Positions 1-10,530 of a stretch of DNA of 64,000 nt are shown here, piece by piece. The DNA lies in assembly GCA_007922305.1 (NCBI GenBank), contig ML677334.1:62866333-62930332 (forward strand). The letters are read 5' to 3'. Made by a program: the position numbers and the translations under genes. This stretch comes from Dermatemys mawii (taxonomy: Eukaryota; Chordata; Testudines; Dermatemydidae). Positions within the stretch are counted from its first letter, which is position 1; each line of letters opens with the position of its first letter. The notes beneath the pieces were generated by a model that made no database searches, had not been told where the DNA came from, and was given only the letters and a program-made list of their open reading frames with translations.

Positions 1-3000
1 GCCAGACTTTCTTCTTTACGGGGGTCTCTTTTCCAAGATACATTAATTGTACGTTTGATTTATCTTAATGAGTTATTTAACATTTTATTGATTTCAGGTA
101 TGAATCTCCTGGTTGATTCTTGATGCAATTAGTGGATTATGCCTCTTATGCTGCAAAGATATGCAGTTCGCGTGGTTTGTGGATTGCATAAGTGAGCATC
201 TCTCAGCTTGTGCTTTTAAAAACCATATTATGTATAATATATAAAATTTCAAATGTAAGTTTGCAATCATACTTGTGAACAAAATTTTGAGCCTCGTCCT
301 GTAAACACTTAGTCCCAGATTCTCAGAGTCCAGTAAGGCTCCTTACCATCTCTCTGTAGTGTAAAGGGACTTCATAGTGGTATCAAATTACATTTATACT
401 CGCTTTTAAGATCCATACACTGACAGAGTGGTGTTAAGGAGCTTTTGTGTGACTGAGAGTGTGAGCTTTACTGTACTACAGAGCATAGTTCTTCCTAGAA
501 CAGGTAGCATGGGCCTAAATATTTGCAGGATCAAGCCCTGAGCTTGTACTACAAGAAAACACATAAAACATGTAACCAACATATAACAAAATGCATAAAT
601 GTTTTTGCCAAGTTTTTGTTTGATGTTATGAATTGTAGTGATCCCTTATCAATTTCATGCTGTACCATTTTGGGATGAAAAGCTGAAGGCTATTCCTTGC
701 CATAAAAAGGACTGGCTATTAAACTTGTATTTCAAATGTCATCATGAAGTAAATCCTGAAGACAATATCCTAGTTTTGCACTGGAGATGAACTCAGAACT
801 ACTACTGACAATTCTCCTTCCCCACTTTCTGCTACTAACAGTTTTCTTTCCTTTATCGAGAGCCCCCTTTTGCATGTAAGCCTAGCAGCAGGAAGTATCA
901 TCTCTGAAGGCGTCTTTTTTAAAAGCCGCCTGCTTAAACCACAGTAATCTGTCAGTACTCAGGATTCTGATTCAATTGCTTACAGCCGGGTTCTTTTTTT
1001 CTATCATGAGGCTGCTACCTAAAAGAACACCTCTGCTGCCTAACGCATCCTGGTATATTTTTGAACGCAGGCTCCATGGGTAGCCCATTAATAAACTGAA
1101 TCACTGCACTGTAGCCTATGCATTTTTCATAAGGCGCTATAAATTAAATTATAATTATGCTAGTATAGTCTTCTTTAAAAATGTGCATCAGTCCCCAGGA
1201 AAAAGAATGCATTTGCTAATAAGGAAAAGTGTTTAATCATCTTCTAATTACCCTCAAAAGCAGAGTTCCTTGCTATGTTATTAGACTATGTTATTACAGA
1301 AAATTAGGAAATGCAAACACAAACAAATGCGCAAAGATGGCAAAATTCTATTTGCTCTTCAGGACTGATTACCATAAATCATTTCCTTACTGAAAGCTAT
1401 TCCTCATTTTAGGCAAATCCAGCATAAGGTCCCGATCTGAAAACACTTTTATGCACATAAGTAGTTTCATTTACTCTTCAGAACACAGCCACCAGCTAAG
1501 GATCTGCCCAAACTGGGCTGTATTTGTACAGAAAGCTACTTATAGGTGTTCCTAGGCTCAAGGCCTTAGATTTCAAGTACAAACCCATCTTCTGGAGCTT
1601 TTATTATTTCTTTTCTGTAGGTGTTGGCAGAACTGCAGAAATTGATAGGATGAACTATAATGAGCAGAGAGATCAATAGTAAAGAAAATAATGGGCTTTT
1701 CCCCCTCTTTGGTTCTTATTAGAAGGATAGTAGAATGCTTGCTTCTAGCAATGGGGAGGTATTATAGTGCATGCAAACAGCACCAGCTAAACTTAAAGTT
1801 GGGTTTCTACTTCAATTCAAATCCACGTTTTTCAGCTGATCATAACTTTTTCAAAGACATTTCTGGAGGGTCTATAATTTAGGAGCCTCCCTGATTCTGA
1901 ATATTTGGTTGTATTTGTAACCAATTTACTGGTAATTAAAAAGCCCCATAGTATTTTGCCTTGCAGTTGAGAGCACCTTAAGACTTGGTCCAGGAATGTT
2001 TGCTTTCTGCCCTGAAATTACTGTGATCGATAGCAGCCAATATTTGTCATTCTTTCTCTCTCGACCACTGCTTGTCTGAACTGCAGTTCCTTGCAAAGAG
2101 CCTTGACTGGAGCTTAACAAAATGTTAATTGCAAGAAGATTTAATAACATCTCCCCATCTGAATTCACAAAACATCTACAATTTTTATAAAAAAGAGAAT
2201 TTTCACTGTCATCCATAATTGACTGCTTGTAACAATATTTATTTTAGATATCAGGCTTGATTTTCAGAATCAAATACCAGAAAAAGAGACTCAGCAGTTG
2301 TTATTTTTGCCATTACTTATTCATAGAGAGCCCACAAAAAGCAGCCTTCTTCTTTTGGGAGAACTCATCATGGCTTCTGCTGAATCACCTGACCTCACCA
2401 GAAGAAATTATATGTAATGAAATGTAAACAAGCCAGCGTGAAACTCAGAAAAGCACTAAGATCAGCTTCCTTTAATTTTTCATGGATGCACAGTTTGTGC
2501 CAAAAGAAAAAAGTCATAATGTTGCTGATGCAAAGAAATTCAGGAACCACAAATTCTAAAGAGAGCAAATCACGACTAATTTTAATTTTGAGTTTCAGCT
2601 CACAACTCTAACTTAAATGTGTATGACCCTTTTTATAGATGATCAAGTACCGTGATAACAAATGATTGGCTAATGATTTATCTAAATGATATATATAGTG
2701 AGCTAATGGTTTCACCAATCCTGCAATCAAAAATCAGTCATAAACTGAAGATGAAGAACTGCAAACAAAGAATTATTATATTATAGTTTTTCCACAGCAT
2801 ATTCCCAAACAAACACATTTCGGGGATGGGGGAACTAAAAATTCCGTATTGAATTAGCCAACATAGAAACATTTCGATTTTTATTTTGCTGAATGGTTAC
2901 TGTAATGGATTATTTTTCAATAAAATCTTACAGCATGATAACCTCTCTAGAGTCGATTTTGTAATGCTGAAGGATTACAGCGTACACTTCACTATGCATG

Positions 3001-4000
3001 TTAGAATTCATGAGTTTAAAGAAAGTTATAATGTAAACAAAGCATATTCATTAAACAAGAAGAATTTGGCTCTGGCAAGTGATATTTATATCAATTTGCT
3101 TAATTACATCAGTACTTTTAAAACAATTTGTAAAGCCAGGATTAAAGACCTGAATTTCAAAGGATTTAGAGGAAGCCACAATCATTGTTTCAAGCAAATT
3201 GCTTCAAGCAAAGGAACTGTATGCTGAAAATAATGTGGCATAAAGAAAAAAATAATGGAGATCATGGCTATTCTAGAAGTAGTCATGTAATTATAGTTTG
3301 GCATGCACTGCAAACCCTTTGCCTTTAGACCCTTCTACCACAAGTAGGAAATCTTAGGATCTGTTGGTCTGAAGTGAATTATCCCCATTATTTTGTTCAG
3401 AATCAGACTTAATGAGAAATTAACCCTAGGTTTAGGGTGATGCCTTTTCAAACACAAGTATTTTCCTTTTACTAAAAATACCCATGACTAAATCGTAGCC
3501 TTAGCCATATGTGATGACAGGTGTCTGCAGCCTCAGGTGTGTGTTACCTCCTTGTTCCCGTGATGATTCCTGCTCTCTGAACTCTGTTCCTGTTCAAGGG
3601 CTAGGAAAAGGGATCCATGGCATTGGGTGTGTGCAGCTGTTACATCTATTGTTTGGACTGTTATGTTTTGTTCAGACTGTTGCTGATCTAACGGTTCAGG
3701 TTATTACATGTTTTGACTGACAATCTACCAGGCTTGTCTTGCTTTGGGTTTTTTGTAGTTTTAGATTGCTGTTCTGCAGTGCGTAACATCATACCAGCAC
3801 AAAGTGTTCTGGTCCACAGACTGCAGCGAATAAAGTGCCACTTACAGAGATTTGGCTAAGATAAAGGCCATAACTTTTTTTTTCATCTATTACATCACAG
3901 AATTGTGTGAGAATGAATAGACTGTTCCTTTTCACATCACTGCCCAGCAGGAGAAGTCCTGTGCCGTTCCCAAATAAATGCTCATAAAGACTGAGCAGTT
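1..4000. other. Unassigned AT-rich non-coding DNA
   Basis: I see no gene, tRNA or confidently named repeat here. Open frames are short and lack recognisable domains. The longest is 113 codons at 2886-3227 on the plus strand; it has low-complexity composition and no motif I know. Small old repeat debris is likely but I cannot name it. Confidence 0.5.
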
Positions 4001-4143
4001 CTTAAAAGATAGGTTTAAGTTTAGCAGCTGTGTTAGTCTGTATCCGTAAATAAAACGAGGAATACTTGTGGCACCTTAGAGACTAATAAACTGGTTAGTC
4101 TCTAAGGTGCCACAAGTATTCCTTGTTTTATCTTAAAAGATAG
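4001..4143 (+). mobile_element. Turtle-type SINE insertion with fold-back tail and target-site duplication
   Basis: The segment 4013-4131 starts with a SINE head-to-tail stretch (gtgttagtctgtatccg) known from turtle tRNA-derived SINEs. The tail at 4050-4086 is followed by an 8-nt spacer and then its own reverse complement at 4095-4131, with one mismatch in 37 positions. The whole insert is bounded by the direct repeat cttaaaagatag at 4001-4012 and 4132-4143, which is the expected target-site duplication of LINE-mediated insertion. The element is therefore a single insertion event that ended in a hairpin, not two independent SINEs. A polymerase III head is mostly missing, so it is 5'-truncated. 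The assignment to a turtle SINE family is from memory of the tail sequence. Confidence 0.85.
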
Positions 4144-5500
4144 TTTCTCCCAAGGTCTTCTTGCAAAACCCACCCAGGGAAGAGGAGTGAGAAAGCCCCA
4201 GATCTGTTACATTTTGTACATATAAGGAATGAGGGTTTGAACCAGGCATGCCTGTTTGCAACAGGCAGGGAGGCTCCCTGCAACCTGCAGTACACAAATG
4301 CACAGGAAGAAACCACTCAGTCAGCACCTGGACCTACTCTACCCCCTCCCCAGCACTTTAATTAAATTGTACTGGACGCCAGCCACATCATTATGACAGT
4401 TAGTTATCACTACTATTATGATACTCCTTCTAGTCAAACTTCCAATGTACCCCAAGGAAGGTAAAACCAACCAAACACGCCACACTGCCAGCTAATAAAA
4501 TGTGAAGTGGGAAAAGTCCTACTGAGCACCTGAAATGCACACTGGCCTAAACCCAGAGCAAAGTAGGAAATCTAGCAGTAAGAAACAAGAAGAAAACAAA
4601 CCTAGGAGGGGCAAAGAAAATGGATGTAGCTGACAGTTTGTGTTGAGAGGAGCAATATAAGCAGGGGTGGCAGCTAAGGGCCCCTGTGCTCTGTCATAGC
4701 CTCACCTGAGCACAAGGTCCCTGCACTGTTAGAAGTACTGGTAGGGGTGGTTCTAGGCCTGGCCAAGACAAAAGGGTCTCCCACCTCAGCTGAGGGAGAG
4801 GAACCATTAAGCCCAGACATCAATCAATTACAGGGGACAGTAAAGGAGAAAACAAGAATGGGAGTGAGGTTAGAGGTTGAAAATCAGGGAACCAGCGGGG
4901 AACACCACACAGAGTGCTTCCAACAGCATCCATTGCTCCTCAAAGGTGTCTAAGAAGTCAGAGGACCTTTGTTTTTAGATGTGATTAAACAAAGGATTGG
5001 AAATAGGCCCAGAGTCGAGAGCATCCCCCTGTCCAGCTTCCTCCTTCGGGAGTGATGCATGGCCATCTTCACCAGTGCCAGGAGCAGAGTGATGAGGAGG
5101 TCCTTTGACATTGTGGGGCCATGGATGGGGTATGCCACACATATATAATGGAAACCTCTTCAAGCCAGGAGGTGTGGCAGCACCCCTAGTTTCAGTACCT
5201 ATGCTTGATGACAAGGGTCAGAGTAGGCAGGGAGCACCCACCTGCACAAGGCCCCTATATATGTGGGGGGTGGGATTGGCACTGAGGCTCTTCCCCATGT
5301 CTGCCAGGAGCCCAGGGAGTGTTTCCCCTGCTGGTCTAACCTAGTGCCCCCTGGGCTGCTAGGGATTCTTTGGAATACAGATAAAAATGCATATTTGGAA
5401 TTTGGTTACATAGTTTGAAAAAAATAATTCTCTTTGGCATTTGTCCTGTAAATTATGTCAACTTTAGAATTTCCATAGATAAATAATTCTCTGATGCAGG
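4144..5500. other. Unassigned stretch, moderately GC-rich
   Basis: This stretch is richer in G+C than its flanks (about 4650-5345). It contains overlapping short frames on both strands, which is typical of non-coding GC-rich repeat DNA. I could not match it to a named element. It may be the body of an old transposon or LTR. Confidence 0.35.
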
Positions 5501-5923
5501 CAACAGACATCCTCCTTATTTTTCTGTAGATAAAAGAGGAAAGGGGGATTTGTGCCCCCAAAAGACATAAAACAATAACACTGGTCTACAATTTTTTAGA
5601 AGTCGTCTGCTTCAGAGATAAAATGTGATATTTATTATGTATTTTGATGTGCTGAATTCAAATATGACAATTAAAACAACTGATTGGCTACTGTTTCTAA
5701 GATATTTAAGGTTTTACATTTTATGTCTATGTATATTGTGTAGATAGTAGAGTTTTAATCATAAATTGTAAACCTAGGTCTTTTCATGTGTTTATGGTTG
5801 CTTTACATGATAATATTTCACCTGTCCTGTTTATGTAGCACTTTAAAAATCAGCAAAAGGGTTATATGAATAAAATGTATTATGAAACAAAAGGCAAAAA
5901 ACTATTATATACATAGTTTAATC
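5500..5923 (-). other. Probable 3' flank of the mobile gene
   Basis: This AT-rich sequence lies directly downstream of the gene's natural stop. I suspect it belongs to the same element because the coding part is essentially full length, but I found no terminal inverted repeat or target-site duplication that fixes the boundary. Confidence 0.3.
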
Positions 5924-7610
5924 CTATTCAGTGTCTACTTGGTGCTTCTTGGCTTGTCTCTTGTATTCATTAAATGGAGCATCTCTTGTCACTGTCTAGC
6001 AACAGTCTGCAAGCACTGATGGGCTCCATTTGCCCTGATAGCATTTCTCCATTGTTGCAATGTCCTGGTGAAATCCCTCGCGGTGCTCGTCGCTCTGCAG
6101 TTCAGTGGAAAAAAATCTAGATGAGAGTGCAAAAAATGTCTCTTTAGTGACATGTTGCAACCAAGGCTTTTGTATGCCTTGAGGAGGTTTTCCACCAACA
6201 ACCTGTAGTTGTCTGCCTTGTTGTTTCCGAGAAAATGTATCGCCACCGACTGGAAGGCTTTCCATGTCGTCTTTTCCTTGCCACGCAGTGCGTGGTCAAA
6301 TGCATCATCTCGAAGAAGTTCACGAATCTGAGGACCAGCAAAGACACCTTCCTTTATCTTAGCTTCACTTAACCTTGGAAATTTTCCACGGAGGTACTTG
6401 AAAGCTGCTTGTGTTTTGTCAATGGCCTTGACAAAGTTCTTCATCAGACCCAGCTTGAGGTGTAAGGGTGGTAACAAAATCTTCCTTGATTCAACAAGTG
6501 GTGGATGCTGAACACTTTTCCTCCCAGGCTCCAATGACTGTCGGAGTGGGCAATCTTTCTTGATGTAGTGGGAATCTCTTGCATGACTATCCCATTTGCA
6601 GAGAAAACAGTAGTACTTTGTGTCTCCAGTCTGCAACCAAGCAAGAGAGCAACAACCTTCAAATCGCCACAAAGCTGCCACTGATGTTGGTCATAGTTTA
6701 TGCACCTCAAAAGTTGTTTCATGTTGTCATAGGTTTCCTTCATATGGACTGCATGACCAACTGGAATTGATGGCAAAACATTGCCATTATGCAGCAAAAC
6801 AGCTTTAAGACTCGTCTTCGATGAATCAGTGAAGAGTCTCCACTCATCTGGATCGTGAACGATGTTGAGGGCTGCCATCACACCATCAATGTTGTTGCAG
6901 GCTACAAGATCACCTTCCATGAAGAAGAATGGGACAAGATCCTTTTGACGGTCACGGAACATGGAAACCCTAACATCACCTGCCAGGAGATTCCACTGCT
7001 GTAGTCTGGAGCCCAACAGCTCTGCCTTACTCTTGGGTAGTTCCAAATCCCTGACAAGGTCATTCAGTTCAGCTTGTGTTATGAGGTGTGGTTGAGAGGA
7101 GGAGGATGGGAGAAAATGTGGGTCCTGTGACATTGATGGTTCAGGACCAGAAGTTTCATCCTCTTCCTCTTCCTCGTCTGACTCAAGCTAGAATGATTCT
7201 GGTGCATCAGGAACCGTCAGTCCTTCTCCGTGGGGTATTGGGCGTATAGCTGATGGAATGTTTGGATAATGCACAGTCCACTTTTTCTTCTTTGACACAC
7301 CTTTCCCAACTGGAGGCACCATGCAGAAGTAACAATTGCTGGTATGATCTGTTGGCTCTCTCCAAATCATTGGCACTGCAAAAGGCATAGATTTCCTTTT
7401 CCTGTTCAACCACTGGCGAAGATTTGTTGCACAAATGTTGCAGCATATGTGTGGGGCCCACCTCTTGTCCTGATCTCCAATTTTGCAGCCAAAATAAAGG
7501 TGATAGGCTTTCTTAACCATAGTGGTTATACTGCGCTTTTGTGATGCAAAAGTCACTTCACCACAAACATAGCAGAAGTTATCTGCGCTGTTCACACAAG
7601 TACAAGGCAT
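5924..7610 (-). pseudogene. Broken intronless gene of an uncharacterised multicopy family, possible DDE-type transposase
   Basis: Read on the minus strand from the ATG at 7610 to a TAG at 5924-5926, this is a ~562-codon gene without introns. It carries two in-frame TAG codons (7188-7190 and 5996-5998) and two 1-nt frameshifts (about 6637-6645, and in an A7 run at 6109-6115). The N-terminus has cysteine pairs CYVC and CCNIC spaced like a zinc-binding domain, then CYFC. An acidic stretch (DEEEEED) follows the first stop. The middle shows WRLFTDSSKTSLK and, 54 residues after its Asp, LCGDLKVV. A CFLCKWD pair with downstream histidines follows, and near the end SHLDFFP and DEHREGFHQDI. I recognise close relatives as repeated 'uncharacterized proteins' in arthropod and other animal genomes, so a mobile origin is likely. 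The D-54-D spacing with a zinc pair between the second Asp and a late Glu resembles RNase H-fold transposases; this is inference. It is not functional here. Confidence 0.8.
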
Positions 7611-7728
7611 CTCTGCTCACTTTGGCTAAACAGAAATGTGCCCCTATGCAAAATCAAACACTGACAAATAAGAGAGCACGACACTGTATGATTTCTAGAG
7701 CTGACATAGAGCAATTTGTTCAGCAGAG

Positions 7729-7828
7729 TGATGTAAGCTTCGTTATGATTGCATCATCCATGACTTCTAGGAATAACATGATGCAATTCATATCATGTAT
7801 GACGCAATACCAGCTTCAGATTGCATCA
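7729..7828. promoter_or_regulatory. Cluster of five C/EBP-ATF-like composite sites upstream of the 5.9-7.6 kb gene
   Basis: Five near-identical 9-mers lie within 100 bp: TGATGTAAG at 7729, ATTGCATCA at 7748, TGATGCAAT at 7779, TGACGCAAT at 7800 and ATTGCATCA at 7820. They occur in both orientations, 119 to 218 nt upstream of the ATG at 7610. TGATGCAAT matches the published C/EBP-ATF response element core bound by ATF4-C/EBP heterodimers. The density suggests a promoter or a transposase-binding region of the element that carried the gene. That reading is inference; the motifs themselves are read directly. Confidence 0.5.
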
Positions 7829-8160
7829 TTCATTGTTCTGCCTAAAAAGCAAGTACTGTCCAAACCCAGTCATAGATTTATTCATAGATCCAGTCAAAGA
7901 TGTATTTTAGTCATTTCTGGTTTAAATTGAGATCCTTTCCCTTTAAAACTCACTTATCCTCTGCCATTCCCATGTCAAGGGTCATATATACTGATCCAAT
8001 AGCATATCTTGAAAACTGGAGCCAATCAACAATTTTAAGCATCATTTTCATTCTCAGTGACCCAGAATTAGTAACGTTTGACTACATTTATTTCAGAAGC
8101 ATTTTGGCGGTAGAGCAGTGTAATTGCAGATATAATTGCTTCCAAATCCTATGTTACATG
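7829..8160. other. Possible 5' flank of the mobile gene
   Basis: The sequence beyond the motif cluster, up to roughly 7990, may still belong to the mobile element (cccttt and tcatag repeats). The boundary is not visible. No gene is supported. Confidence 0.25.
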
Positions 8161-9187
8161 TAACTTTGTCAATCTAAAAGGAAACTTTTAGCACTAAAAA
8201 CACTGATGAAATGAAAGTTTCCTAATAAAAGAAATCACATTACCAAAGGAAAAAGATAGAAAAAGCAATGATTTAAGAGAAAAACATGAAGTAGACTTTG
8301 CAATCAAAACTTTTGGTGCTTTAGGACAGCCAAGATGCTAATTAAGACTAGGATACTGAGGCAGTGAAGTTTAATATTACTAAAAGCCATATCCTCTTTT
8401 GAAAGGCAGGCACACTCATTTCACAGTTCAGTGGTTTTTCTCCATCTACTGTATGTGGATGTCATAAGAGCTTCTACAGTAGGTGCTGACAGTTCAGACA
8501 TGAATAAAAGGTACTATAGGATGCTGCTGACCTCACCGATTTTGTATATAATTTGCTAAACAAATATCAAGGTTTGACAACATTTCTCAGCTATATCAAG
8601 ACTTGACTTTGATAAAAAGCACCATTCACATAGGCAGCAATGTTAACTTGTTTCAAAAAATTAAATTGTAATGTATTTCATTAGCAACCAAAAATGCATT
8701 CTGTATTATGCAAAGCATTCAGACGCAACAAAGCTTTTTGATTTATATACCACATCACTTGAAATCTTTTGACTCTGCTTTCTTGGAGAGTGCCACCACA
8801 GAACCTGACCTACCACTACAGGAATGATTCCAAGATGGCAATTGGGATTTTAAAAATTAAGGCCCGCATTCTCAAAGATATTTAGGTGCCTAATTCCCAT
8901 TGAACTCAATGGGAGTTAGGCACCAAAAAAACTCTGAGGATCTAAGCCTAAGGTCCTGATGCTGCATTCAAGAACCTTTATTCCTACACAGAAGTGAAGT
9001 AATTGATTGCAATGGAACACTAGCTGGAGAAGTAAAAGTTTTCATAGATTGATTTTTTGCGGAGTTGAGGCCTAATGGAGAGACAAATCCCTGTGTAAAC
9101 CCCATGGAATATTAATTTCTTTAAGATGATGAAAATAAAAGCTGGTTACACTGAGTTTTAGACACACATGATTCCATACCTATTAGA
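8161..9187. other. Unassigned AT-rich DNA
   Basis: No gene or named transposon is visible apart from the short palindrome at 8885-8924. Confidence 0.4.
8885..8924. repeat. Short palindromic repeat
   Basis: A 19-bp arm at 8885-8903 pairs with 8906-8924 with one mismatch and a 2-nt loop. The core is cccattgaactcaatggg. The same core recurs at several other places in the window, so it is a dispersed palindromic family. Confidence 0.65.
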
Positions 9188-9550
9188 CCGGGGTGGGCAA
9201 ACTACGACTTGCGGGCCATATCCGACCCATGGGCTCCTCCTAACCGGCCCACCAAGGTTCCGCTGGGGAGGCTGCTCCGGCCCCTCCCCCACTACCGCCG
9301 CGCCCCCCTCTCCCTGCACATGGCCTCAGTGGGCTGCATGAACAGCCCTCTGGGGGGCAGGGCTCCGCGACAGCGTGTCTGGCTCCCGGCCAGATGCTTG
9401 TATGCTCCAGAGGATCAGCTGTGGCAGAGTGTCTGGCTGAGGCCCAGATGCTATTCTGAGCAGCTAGGCACAATAAATGGGCAGGAGGCTGGGCCAGGGC
9501 CGGGACTGGGGCTGGGGCTGGATAAGGGGCAGGGGGTGTGGGGGCATGGC

Positions 9551-9569
9551 GGGGGGGGGGGGGGGGGGG
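9551..9569. repeat. Poly-G tract
   Basis: A run of 19 consecutive G lies inside the GC-rich hAT-like element. Length is likely to be polymorphic or uncertain in sequencing. Confidence 0.9.
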
Positions 9570-9639
9570 TTGGATGGTGCGTGGGAGTCCCAGGGGGCCT
9601 TTAAGGGGCGGGAGTGTGGCTAGGGTTCAGTGTAGTCGG

Positions 9640-9990
9640 TGGAAAAGGAGCAGGGTGGCTTAGATAGGGTGTGGGTCTTGGGGGGTGGTGGTTAGGGTAG
9701 GGGGTCTCGGGAGGGGGTGGTCAGAGGACAAGGAGCAGGGATCTGAGATAAGAGGTGGGGTCTTGGGTGGTTTGAGGCAGGGGGTCTCTGGTAGGAGTAG
9801 TCAGGGGGCAAGGAGCAGGGAGCTTAGATATGGTGGGAGTCTTGTGGGTGGTGGTTAGGGTGGAGGGTTTCAGAAGGGGGCAATCAGGGGACAAAGAGCA
9901 GGGGAGCTTAGATAGGGGGTGGGGTCTAGAGTGGGGGTCTCTAGAGGGAGCAATCAGGGGACAAGGAGCTGAGGGGGTGTTGGATGGGTT
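9640..9990. repeat. Minisatellite-like array of ~82-bp units
   Basis: The marker caaggagcaggg or a close variant recurs at about 9644, 9729, 9809, 9892 and 9962, giving spacings of 85, 80, 83 and 70 bp. Each unit also carries a ggtcaggg-like stretch and a following gcttagata-like stretch. The related copy at 56.6 kb has about one unit, so the array expanded inside this copy. Confidence 0.7.
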
Positions 9991-10189
9991 GAGGGTTCTG
10001 AGGGGGGCAGTCAGGGGGCGGGATGTGGGTGGGGCTCTGATAGGGGGTGGGACCAGGCTGCTTGGGGAGGATGTTTTCAGAGAAATACATAAATCTTCAA
10101 GGTGGAGCAACAAGGGTAATAATTAATAAAACCTTTGGTTTTCCTCATTAAGCCTACTGTATGAGAAGAGATTTTTCTAAAGTGCTTTT

Positions 10190-10530
10190 TAACGGGTGAT
10201 TTGATTACAGTCTGTAAGTACTGACATGGGGAACAAATACTTAATAATGGGCTTGTCAGTCTAGCAGAGAAAAATATAACATGATCCAATGGGTGGAAGC
10301 TGAAGCTAGACATATCCAGTCTGGAAATAAAGTGCAAAATGTTAACAGTGAGGGTAATTAACCACTGGAACAACTTACCAAGATTTGCGGTGATTCTTCA
10401 TCACAGGCAATTTTTAAATCAAGACTGGATTTTTTTCTTAACAGATCTGCTCTATGAGTTATTTGGGGGAAGTTCTATTCAGGTTAGATGATCACAATAG
10501 TCTCTTCTGGGCTTGGAATCTATGAAACAT
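10190..10530 (+). mobile_element. CR1 retrotransposon 3' end fragment
   Basis: The stretch containing gtgagggtaattaaccact, gatctgctctatgagtta and gatgatcacaatag and ending in tggaatctatgaaa is the 3' part and untranslated tail of sauropsid CR1 elements. It is 5'-truncated, as most CR1 copies are. No reverse transcriptase is left. Confidence 0.8.

Larger units (their letters stand above)
9188..10070. mobile_element. hAT-like GC-rich element with internal tandem array, 3' end not found
   Basis: The left end (ggggtgggcaaact at 9190) matches the terminal sequence of the complete element at 56271-56790, and the interior shares its GC-rich body, including ggcagtcagggggc. The right terminus seen in that copy is not present here, so this copy is truncated or rearranged near 10070. 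Between about 9640 and 9990 the sequence is a tandem array of ~80-85 bp units marked by caaggagcaggg. Confidence 0.65.

Noticed and set aside
2886..3227. 113-codon frame
   Set aside because: AT-rich codons by chance, no recognisable domain, no splice or promoter context.
9209..9604. 131-codon frame
   Set aside because: It crosses the hAT terminus and a poly-G run; the protein ends in a glycine run. Not a gene.
9640..9990. CRISPR-like regular repeats
   Set aside because: Units are ~82 bp with no distinct spacers and lie inside a eukaryotic transposon; this is a minisatellite.
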